Source of the DNA: Dipteris shenzhenensis
Taxonomy: Eukaryota > Polypodiophyta > Polypodiopsida > Gleicheniales
Direction: 5' to 3' (one strand)
Assembly: GCA_047967505.1 (NCBI GenBank)
Contig: CM106538.1
Length of the DNA stretch: 64,000 nt
Under the pieces are notes generated by a model. That model was given only the letters and a program-made list of their open reading frames with translations, ran no database searches and was not told where the DNA came from. Shown piece by piece: positions 55,464 through 64,000 of the stretch. Every line of letters starts with the position of its first letter. The stretch's first letter is position 1. Position numbers and translations under genes: made by a program.

Positions 55464-58400
55464 TTAATTTAGCCTTGACAGAGGTATCCGAACTACAGGA
55501 GCTTCATTAAATGGTAAGGGCTTGGTTGTGAAATCTCTAGTTGTGACGTTTTCTCGTTCCATGACGCCATCCTCTTCTTTGGAAACACCGATCCTTCCTC
55601 TGTATTTCTTTACAAGGACCTCTGCCGCAGGAGCGCACAGTTTTTCAATAGAGGTTTTAGTTGGCACATCTATAGGTCGTCTCTTAGGTGTTTGGTTCGT
55701 CGTGGGATCCTCCTATGAAACAGTCAATACGGAGGTCAGGCTATTAAATAGAAACGTAAAAGATCCAAACGTTAGACTGCTGAGAAATTCATCATGATGA
55801 CTTCAGCTAAAAACTTGAGAAGATCAAACGACATACTCTGTAACTTTCTTCAAAGCAACCAGCTGAAAATCTTTGCATCTCTTCAACTTTAGTGTGGTGG
55901 CAGCTCCGAAGGTTAGCAAGCGCTTGCAATTGGGAAGCAATACTACTCTGCAGTCCAGACTCTGCTTCATTTTCGCGATTGACAGTGTCTGCAGGCAGTT
56001 GAGTGATGTCAGATGTAAATCACAGAATGTTCACAATCCTTAACCAACATGTTCATGATGATCTGTAAGCACCTTGCATGTCTACAAGTAAACAGTTATT
56101 GCAAGACTCCACTTCATTTTCAGCTCCAGAACATGCGCGTTCAAGGTCGGTTCTTAGATTTGCATTGATGTCCTTAGCTTCCCTGCACACGATTGTGTTA
56201 GCCAGTTTACACGGAAAAATCAGCTATCCCAGCAAGATTTTGCAAGGATGTTTCAGAATCTGTAAGTCAGAAGACACACTCAGAAAAAATTATAAATAAA
56301 GGGACCAGGGAGATTGAACCTGACGATTGATTCAATCACTGGGATATGACTTTTTACATAATGATTTACAGAACATTGAGCCTGTTTCCATGTCTCTGAA
56401 GCATCGTTTGTTTCTTTCATACTGCATCAGGAAAACAAGTCGATAGAGCCAAAACTTGGCAGTTATACCATTGCATGTAGCATCTGTTTGTGGGATCCTC
56501 TTTGTAGAGATAATCCCTTATTACACAGCTTTAAAAATCTCTCTCTCTCTCTCTCTCTCTCTGTGTCACAAACACACACACACACACAGAGCAGTTTGTA
56601 ACATATCCACAAAACATACCTACACATTTTTCCAGATGCTTATTTATTTCTTGTGAACATACATACCGATCACACGTGTGAGTGTTTTGTGTTTCTATGA
56701 GGAGTTCTTACAAGACTCATACTTTCGGCCCGTCGTCTTCAATAGCAGCAAGTAAAAATTCAATGTGGGTTTGCTGTTTTAGAGTGCAGCAACTTAAAAA
56801 ATAAGGGAGCAGCCAAGATCTCAACAGCAACCGACTATCTACCTGGCACCTCTAGACCTTTGAGCCCGCATGCTCTCTGTCCAATGATCCCTCCACCTTA
56901 CTGCCCGGGTAGTCAGCCTAGGTGGACAGCCCTCCAAGCTCTTTGTCTGCAGCTTCTGGTTCCCTCCTAAATGTAGGCCCAAGAGAGGGTTCTTTGGTTG
57001 CTCCAATCTGCTGGTTCCTGCTGCTTGAGGTGATGCGCCTTGTGGAGGTCCCTTCAAAATAGCCAACCAAGCAGCCCCTAGTGGGCCTACTGGAGTCCTC
57101 CCTACCAGCCGACTGAAGGGGGGCTCTATAAAGGGCCCTTGTTTGCAAGCTTTTGCTGGCCCACTTGGCCACATGGCATCACAGCCATTGGCCTAGGCTA
57201 GTAAGCAGTGCTAGGTGTAGAGTAAAGTACCTACTGCTGTAAATATCTCCTCCCAAAAGTGACCCATAAACTTCGCATCTCTGTCACTGACAATTTCCTA
57301 AGGGAAACCATGATGCTTAAAGACAAGTTCAATGAATTGCCAAGCAACCTATGATGCTGAATACCGGGTATGAAATGGGCATGTTTTGTCATTCTATCCG
57401 CCACAACAAAGATGATGTCCCATCCCCTCTCTGTAGAAGGCAATCCTATGGTGAAATCCATTGCTATGTGCGTCCATTTGCCCTCTAGAATGGGTAATGG
57501 CTGCAAGAGACCTGCAAGTATTTTGCTGTTCACTTTATTATGTTGGCAAGGCAAGCATTCAAGTTAACCACATCTTTCCACATGCCTTCCCCTTGATTCT
57601 TTCATATGTTTTAGTGATACCCGCATGTCCCGCCATGGGAGAGGAGTGCATTTCTTGCAAAACTGATTGGCCGTATTTTGAGTCTGGCACTAAAGAAATC
57701 CTGTCTTGGCACCACAACAGCCCATTATGCAATTTGAAATCCGGATGACCCCGACTAGAAGGCTTTTGCAAATCTGACAATATGGGAGCTGCTTTAGAAT
57801 TCCGCATATACTCTTCTTGAATGCCATGAATCCACTGTAGAGATAGCAGACAAATTGCAAGTCCACAACTTGAACAAGGCATCTGCAAACCACATTTTCC
57901 TTCCCTTTTCTGTACTCAATGTCAAAATCATAGGATTGGACTGCAGCCAACCACCTCTTCTGCTTGTAATGAAGGGGAAAAAGAGGCCAAGTTAGAGGCC
58001 CTTTAGGGGGGGAAATGTGGAGGGACTATATAAGTCTCCATCCCTACTATGTACCTTTTTGATGTGACATCTAATCCTATCTACTCCCTCCTCCTTCCTC
58101 GTACGTGCTACCTACTCTCTCTCCCAATCTCACTCTTCCTCTCTCTCTTCCCCTCCTTCTACCCCCTTCCTCTCATTCTCCCCCTTTCCCCTCTCCCTCC
58201 TCCTCTCTAATCTGCCCTTTCCCCTTTCATTACATTGGTATCAGAGCCTTGACTCTGGCCACAGACTGCACGCAATAGGGCTCACCAACAATGCATCGCA
58301 GCTGTAGCAATGCTAACAAACAAACCAAAGGGAAGCAACGCTACAGGATGCTATACAAGAGAAGGGACAATTGAGCAACCTATCCCTTTACCAAGCCGAA

Positions 58401-61400
58401 TCAAAGGAGACATATATGATGAACTAGAAGAGCTTGAACTAGAACGACGCTCTAGAAGGATGTCTTAGAGACACTAGCCTCTCCTTCAACCGAACAAAGC
58501 ATGGCTAGCAGGAACTTTCATGAGCCTACCTGTCGACAAATCTTCATCTTCAACAGTCTCAAGGCTGTAAGCTTTGCACAACTAGCGACGAACTAAGCCA
58601 TCAACGAACTAAACTATCAAGCTAAACAACAGGTATAGCTATTCGGTCGCTCAAGCCCTTAGTCTGTCGCTCAGGCCCTCCGTATGTCAACCACCATAGC
58701 CTCAAGGAGGTTCCCATCACCCGCGTCCTTGCTCCCCCGTCGTCCCCGCTTGCCTCAGCCAACCAACCTTCGTCGTTTGTGCTTGCCTCAACCATCCACG
58801 CCACATCCCGCCCCGTCGCCGTCGTCGCGTCGCCCCATCACCAAGCAATGCCTGCAACAAAAACCTCAGCTTCCTAAGGTTCAATTAGCTAGGTTAGTTG
58901 GTTGGTTAGGTTAGTTTAGGTTTGGTTAGATCTAGCTAGTTAGTGGGTTGAGTTACCTTGTTTAGTTTTAGTTAGTTTGGTTTGGTTAGGTTAGACTAAC
59001 CAACAATCCTATCTACCTTAGGAGTCTTAGGTTATTGATGTAGGTGACTTAGGGACCCCCTCCCTCCCAAAAAAAAAAAAAAAAGTAAATAGTTCACTTT
59101 CAACCTCTTCTTAGGGGCCTTTCAGAGCCCGTTTGGAGCCATTTTGGCTCCGTTTTGAAGCTTCTTCGACGACCTTTCTTCTGAGCCTCTCCATCGACAT
59201 TTTCGTGTTTTCCACACACTATCTCAAGGGCTCATTACAACAAGGTTTTTGTTATCAATTTCTCCTTGCCTATATTCGAGCTCTCTCCAAGACCAGTTAC
59301 AATGGCACTGAAGCGTGCTCCTCTTGATATATCACATGACTCTGATGAGGCTACTCAATATGAGCAACAATGATTGCATCCACTGGTGGTGCAGAGGTTC
59401 CACCACAACCTCTCTCTCCTGCATCACGGGAAGTGCAAGCAATGCAGACGTAGTTTCTGGATGCCCTTTTCTCTATGCTCTAGGGTCCTTTCTAGGAGTT
59501 CAGCCAGCAGCTTACCACAGCCATGGCTATGCAAGATACGGCTCTTGTCCAGATGAGACAGCAGATTGGTTAACAAATCACATCTGCCATTGCTATGCAG
59601 GATAAGGGTAAGCAACCCGCACCCCAACAAGGGGACCATTCAAACAATCAAGATGTTTTATCTGCTCCACGCAGGGGTTTTATGGGAGATGCCTGTCGTG
59701 CCTATGAGCATCAGTCTTCTGGACCATTGCATGTATCCCAGCTTGGGGATTATCTGGACCTAGATGATGCATTTTCTGTGCCACAGAGCACCTTGCAAGA
59801 TGTCAAGCCATCTTTTGGCTCTCAGCTTTCTGCATCTATGCAAGCTGAGCCGTCTCTTTTGGGCCGACCCGTTGGGGTACATCCGGCTAGTGCTCCTTTC
59901 ACCGCACCACCGAGTATGCCTGGAGTTAGCTTGGGTTTATATGGCAGGCCACACCCCTGGGAGAGAGGTCAGTCCTCTTCTCAGCCCTTTGGTATGCCAT
60001 CATTTCAGAGAGATGCATTTGGCAAAGAGACCCAGCCCGAAGTTCATGCACCTATCGCTCCGCCAGCAAGCACATATAGCCAGACACAACCAATACATCA
60101 AATGGCAACAGCTTCTACACAGCAAAGGGTTGGTGATGGGCAGCAAGCCACTTTTGTTGACATGTTGGCATATTCTTTGCATTCATACAGGGCCCTACCT
60201 GAGGCCATCAAACTTGAGATGCCCTTCTCCGATTATGTGAACCTCAAGCGTGATGATGCCCACACTTCTGGAGGTTACACACAAGAATTATGCAGCCAAG
60301 GATATGAAGGACAAACTCACAGTGCATAACTTTAAAGGGGACACTCGCACTCCCAATGAGTTGGAGGAGTGGCTCACGAAGCTCGAAGACTATTTCCACT
60401 TCTACCCCAAGTCTGAGGAGGACCGCATTATGCAGGTATGCATATGCAAGACTATGCCCACACACGGTGGCGATACATGAGGGATTCGCCTCAGAAACCA
60501 ACCACTTGGAAGGGTTTCAAAGAATTGATGGTCACTACATTTGTATCTCCACTTGTATTGGATCAATACTTGGCTGAATTTTATGCCTTGTCACAGACGG
60601 GTACGGTCCAAGAGTACTTGCAACGCTTTTGGAGGCTTTCCCTGTTTGTGCAAGACGTATCTGAAACGAGAAAGCTACTGCGTTTCATCCATGGGTAAAG
60701 TTCTTCTCTCGTTGCAAATGTGAAGGCACATAACCCTCAAACAATTCAAAGGGCAACTCAGCTTGCAAAAGTATTCGAGCCTAAATATGCTAGCAAGCAC
60801 AGAAATGCCATGGGCAGCTCGCATGCTGTGGGGTATGACACTGAGTCGAAGCCTAAGTTTGCTGAGTGGACTGACAAGAAATCTGCAGCAGCACCATTTC
60901 CTCGCTTTCCTACTGTCTCGGGTAGTAAGATGCCGTATGCCAAGCCTTACAAGTATCCTGATGCCAAGCCTGGAGGCAAGCCTACTGCTGGAAATGAGCA
61001 GGCTGAGATAAAACAGCATACATGGGCAATAATGGACAGCAGAAAGAAGGCCAACTTATGTTTTAAATGTGGCGAGAAATGGACTCCTGAGCACAAGAAT
61101 GTGTGCAAGATGCGCAACAGTGGTACTGCCAAGCTCAACATGATCATTGACCTTTCAGATGACGAGGAATTGTTTGATGCCTCAGGTTCTTTGGATACGT
61201 CTCAGGATGAGATGGCAAATACACATGATGCAGATGGGGCTCCTGACACTGGAGCCACGAACGGCACCGACTTTCCTTTTGATCCTAGTGGTGCTACTAC
61301 GCATGACACTCATGCTTCGCATTCGTATGAGATTCTGCCCACTGGTGGCATGAGAGGCCGTAGGCCAACACTCTTTTTTGTGGAGCATCAGGATGCGGTA

Positions 61401-61854
61401 CCTTTTTATGCACATGAAGATGCAGGTGGTAATGCTCCCGTGAACGAGGATGAGGTTTATTGGGATGCCCAGCCAACACTTTATACTATTTCCATGCATG
61501 CCCTGATGGGTGCCAAAAGCGCTAATACTATTAGATTAACTGAGATGATTAATGGCAGGATTGTGCATGTGTTGGTGGACAGCGGTTATGTATTGCCCCA
61601 CACGATTTCCTATTCACACAAAAATTATTTTCTCGTAATCGATATAAAGATTGTCCCTTGACAGAAATGGGACCCTTAAAACGAGGGTGACATCATAGTT
61701 AACTTTGCTTAAGATCTTTACTCAATTGGGAAAGAGCCAAGGAAGAAAGAGATAAAAGAAAGGGGGTAGCAAGAAGGGGGTTTTAGTGAGGTATGAACAC
61801 AAGCATGAGTGCATGCAAGGGTTTTTCTGCATGCGAGCGCGCACGCGCGCGCAC

Positions 61855-61909
<55 letters not shown>

Positions 61910-64000
61910 ACAGCCTATCCCATACCAATTTTGAAGAAGTGCTTCCATGTGACAGTGTCTTGCTGCTATCTCACCAGACGCCTCAACCTTACTGTCTTCA
62001 GCCTGTTTAATATAGGACTCCCATTGGCTTTGAGTTTTGCATGCTAGATTCCCTACCCTTTTCATGCCATCTTGCAAAAGCCGTCTTTCCAATGTACCCC
62101 GTTCTCTTAAAGTTGAAACTGTGGCATGCACCTGGAGTATGGAGCAAGTTAGCCACACATATGAAACAAACAAAGAATATACTGCTGAAGCTGTTTGCTA
62201 AGACGAATATTACATGAATGGTAATCAATTTGGTGACAAGATTAAGAGTCCACCAATGAAGGAGTTTAAAAATCAATACAAAACAGTCTTAGGTAAGATG
62301 TATCAAATTTAGCACATACCAGAGCAGACTTTTGAGCTTTTGCCTTTGCAAAAAGCTCAGAGATGCTTTGCAGCATTTGTTGTTCTTCTTCCCTAGCCTG
62401 TTCCTATAAGCCAACCACTCAGCCGTTATCCCTTTTTTAATATTGCATTTCATGCATATAGCTATGGTATCAAAAGAAAAAAGCAAAATAAACCTCAAAT
62501 GTTCTTGCAAATGCTGCCAGACTGTCTTCTTGAGCCAAACTACTCTCATCAATACAGCGACTAAGCTCAGCAGCTTGTTTTCCGAGTTCATCAAAGGCAT
62601 CCAATGTGGCCCTTGAAAACTCATTAGTCGTCTGTAGATTGTTATGTGCTTCCTGCAAAGTCAAGGTACAACTCTTCAATTGGATATCTTTCATTACTCA
62701 TCGAAACTCACAGCTTCAGCTTCCTCATCAACATGGCCACTTTGTTTATGTACAAACTATAGGTGAGAACATATACAAGCAGGGCTTTCAAGTTTCAGCC
62801 TACCTCCCTCTGCTGCTGAGCAAAAGCTGCTATTTCCTTTTGTTGTTTTAAGAGAGTACTTTCCAGGTCCCGCAGGACCAACTCTGCCTCTAGTACAGCA
62901 TCACGTAACAACTGCACAGCCGAAGAATACCAAGAGGTTGAATAAATGCTACTATGATTGACAATGGCTTCTTTTAATCATTCTATGTTTTGCAAGAGCG
63001 AGTACATATATAGTAAGCCTCCTTACATCCTGCAGTGCCTTGGCATGGTCAGAAGTTGTACAAGCAACTCTGTCAAGCATCAAATTTGCACTTCTTTCAT
63101 GCGAGTGGGCCAGCTCATGCAGGCCTTCAAGGCGGGAAAAATACAGTATTTTCAAATCCTCCACTTTCCTTTTCAGTTCATCTGCAGACTGCAGTGAAAC
63201 TTCCAAATCAAACAGATGATCTACAATGATCCCTCCTCTCCACTGCTTCTTGAAAAAGGTCCTATATGCCTATTGCACCAAACATATTAAATGAGGTTTT
63301 CAATTACAAATTGGGTGATAAATACACTTTTTTTTGAAGACATAAATGCTTGAAGCTGTCCTTCAAAGGATGTGAGCTGTTCTTCTTGATGTTTCACAGA
63401 TGTGGACACAGCTTTCCTGAGAACTTCCAACCGTTGGGTAAGTTCTGATTGAAAGTTTTGAACCAACTTTATGTTTCCAGCTTCAACTCGCTCTTTCCGC
63501 TCTTCAAGACAACAAATATGAAACCCAAGTAAGAAAATTTGTGCCTAGGATGCCAACTGTGCATCAGACGACATGCATGGTAGGGAAGATAGATTTACCA
63601 ATTTTTGCAAATAGACCAGTCACATCTTGAACAGTCTGCTCTAAGTTTGAGTGTAAAAAGATGGTCTTTTCGAGAAGAGCGGCTTCTGCTTTAGGCAAGC
63701 AATAAAGACATGTGTAAGGGTTCATATCTGTGAAATATTGTTTAGATCTGAAGATATGAAATATTATTTAGGTCTAAAAAGACTAATCATTCATACTAAT
63801 TTTCTGCTAACCTGATTGCTTTTGGTTCAAGATGATAAATTCCTTTTCATCAATCTTATCGTTTGCCTGTCTGAGATCCTCCTGGACTTCGCTAATGGTC
63901 TGCTGTTTTTCCTCAAGTTCTTTCTGCAAAGTTTCCAAAACTTCAAAGTTACTTGCCAGTAATGGGCATCACCAGCTGCAGAGAAATCAACTGAAAAAAC
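55464..64000 (-). CDS. KIN5: Kinesin-5 (KRP125/KIN-5 type), tail half, partial
   Basis: Twelve exons, from high to low: 63,923-63,812, 63,685-63,599, 63,501-63,328, 63,199-63,027, 62,911-62,804, 62,652-62,494, 62,403-62,320, 62,131-61,926, 56,421-56,320, 56,182-56,073, 55,988-55,837, 55,712-55,464 (stop). All introns are GT-AG and the joined frame stays open for 571 codons. Matches to the plant kinesin-5 stalk and tail: EDLRQANDKIDEKEFIILNQ, VTGLFAKIERKERVEAGN, FAQQQRE, WESYIKQAEDSKVEASGEIA with AARHCHMEALLQN, and a C-terminal BimC-box region (TPKRRPIDVPTKTSIEKL). Kinesin-5 is a tetrameric plus-end motor that slides antiparallel microtubules in spindle and phragmoplast; the motor domain lies beyond the window. 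The start of the first listed exon and the acceptors at 63,685 and 63,199 are my best choices among alternatives. The donor at 56,319 (GTTCAA) is weak. Confidence 0.93.
56540..56590 (+). repeat. (CT)n and (CA)n microsatellites in the kinesin intron
   Basis: (CT)n at about 56,538-56,562, then ACACACACACACACACAC near 56,571-56,588, roughly 150 bp before the acceptor of the next kinesin exon as transcribed. Confidence 0.9.
56650..57230. other. Unassigned intronic DNA
   Basis: No recognised domain. The Gly/Pro/Arg-rich minus frame of 111 codons at 56,839-57,174 could belong to the neighbouring gypsy fragment, but I cannot show it. Confidence 0.35.
57231..57964 (-). pseudogene. gypsy RNase H-integrase fragment
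   Basis: The minus strand begins inside RNase H (QKRWLAAVQSYDFDIEYRKG at about 57,960-57,900). It continues with the integrase zinc domain (HSSPMAGHAGITKTYERIKG, where the first Cys region is damaged) and the core start (HIAMDFTIGLPSTERGWD; VVADRMTKHAHFIPG). It ends near the second Asp (EIVSDRDAKFMGHFWEE) at about 57,240. Stops and frameshifts are frequent. Its high-coordinate end is cut by the + strand LTR. Confidence 0.85.
57965..58234 (+). repeat. 5' LTR with inverted ends and TATA box
   Basis: Begins TGTAATGAAGGGG and ends CCCCTTTCATTACA, imperfect inverted repeats of 14 bp, longer than the usual 2-6 bp of LTRs. TATATAAG near 58,028 is the likely promoter TATA box. The 3' half is C/T-rich. 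Confidence 0.8.
58236..58248 (+). other. Primer binding site, initiator Met tRNA
   Basis: TGGTATCAGAGCC one base after the LTR end. Confidence 0.9.
58249..59301 (+). other. Retroelement leader
   Basis: No gag or pol frame. Contains a GGTTAG/TTTAGG-like low-complexity run at about 58,885-59,000 and a run of about 16 A at 59,069-59,084. Confidence 0.55.
59302..61600 (+). pseudogene. gag and protease start of gypsy element
   Basis: The N-terminal part has TAG, TAG, TAG and TAA stops in a Gln-rich frame (59,340-59,590). An open Pro/Ser/Gln-rich stretch runs to 60,329. The capsid region, in shifting frames, includes LEEWLTKLEDYFHFYPKSEE, WKGFKELMVTTFVSPLVL and FYALSQTGTVQEYLQRFWRL. A 313-codon frame (60,720-61,661) carries the knuckle CFKCGEKWTPEHKNVC near 61,060-61,107, an acidic linker and the protease active site VLVDSG near 61,571-61,588. 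Retroelement similarity is then lost. Confidence 0.85.
61837..61905 (+). repeat. (GC/AC)-(GT)n-(GA)n tract
   Basis: Forty bases of strict purine-pyrimidine alternation (61,837-61,876; GCGCGCACGCGC then GT units) followed by about 14 GA units. It lies about 20 bp inside the kinesin intron from the donor at 61,925. In the transcript it reads as (CU)n then (CA)n. Confidence 0.92.

Larger units (their letters stand above)
57965..61610 (+). mobile_element. Truncated Ty3/gypsy element: 5' LTR, leader, gag, start of protease
   Basis: LTR (57,965-58,234), initiator-Met primer site, 1-kb leader, gag with zinc knuckle and the first part of the protease. RT, RNase H, integrase and the 3' LTR are absent, and homology to retroelements ends near 61,610. 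It is inserted in the RNase H coding region of the minus-strand gypsy fragment, so it is the younger of the two. Confidence 0.82.
56422..61925 (-). other. Large kinesin intron filled with retroelements
   Basis: The exon ending AATTG at 61,926 and the exon starting TATGAAAG at 56,421 join in phase to give LLQNCMKETNDASETW, as expected for the tail. The intron between them is about 5.5 kb; the other introns in view are about 76-188 bp. It contains, from low to high coordinates, 0.8 kb of unassigned DNA, a minus-strand gypsy RNase H-integrase fragment, a + strand LTR with gag-protease, and a GT/GA microsatellite. Confidence 0.88.

Noticed and set aside
60244-61499. Minus-strand frames opposite the gag at 59,302-61,600
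   Set aside because: Shadow frames; the plus strand carries the zinc knuckle and protease motif.
1-64000. tRNA or rRNA genes
   Set aside because: None could be recognised by eye; the only tRNA-like boxes are the weak SINE candidate at 37,021.

Overview
The window is plant nuclear DNA from a large, transposon-rich genome. Evidence: a plant-type kinesin-5 gene with GT-AG introns, an intronless PLS-class pentatricopeptide repeat (PPR) gene, a SABP2/methylesterase-like relic, Ty3/gypsy and Ty1/copia retrotransposons, a plant LINE and many (GA)n/(CT)n microsatellites. A very long intronless PPR gene made of near-identical PLS triplets suits a fern or other seed-free plant best. That placement is inference; no species marker is visible.

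Only two loci look like ordinary host genes. (1) 28,337-31,720 (+): an 1,127-residue PLS-E/E+ PPR protein whose seven core triplets repeat every 303 bp and whose DYW domain stops early. (2) 55,464-64,000 (-): the tail half of a kinesin-5 mitotic motor. Twelve exons join into one open frame of 571 codons, and the gene runs off the right edge. Its intron between 56,422 and 61,925 holds a nest of retroelement fragments.

Region by region. 1-5,040: decayed coding tracts rich in TAG stops and a 42-bp in-frame repeat. 5,400-6,423 (-): methylesterase pseudogene. 6,823-11,378 (+): nearly complete but broken Ty3/gypsy element with ~175-bp LTRs. 11.4-16.4 kb: repeat desert (pyrimidine tracts, a 29-bp-arm hairpin, a GTGCTAACAAGCATTGC-type minisatellite). 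16,445-17,806 (-): internally deleted copia element. 18-23.5 kb: gag scrap, CACTA-like end, diverged ~170-bp satellite. 23.6-25.5 kb (+): LINE relic. 25.9-27.4 kb: short tandem duplications. 28.3-31.7 kb: PPR gene. 32.7-35.1 kb (-): decayed, intron-bearing transposase-like gene of unidentified family. 35.5-43.0 kb: tandem duplications, CT arrays and two decayed or unknown coding tracts. 43.3-49.4 kb: a non-autonomous LTR element whose 3' LTR is cut by a chromodomain-bearing gypsy element (-). 49.4-55.4 kb: AT-rich DNA with short tandem repeats. 55.4-64 kb: kinesin-5.

There is no operon-like organisation. The main relationship is nesting: element into element, and elements into a host intron. 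In several decayed tracts nearly all in-frame stops are TAG, as expected if methylated CAG (CHG) sites decayed to TAG. Exon borders, LTR borders and motif positions were read by eye; no search was run.
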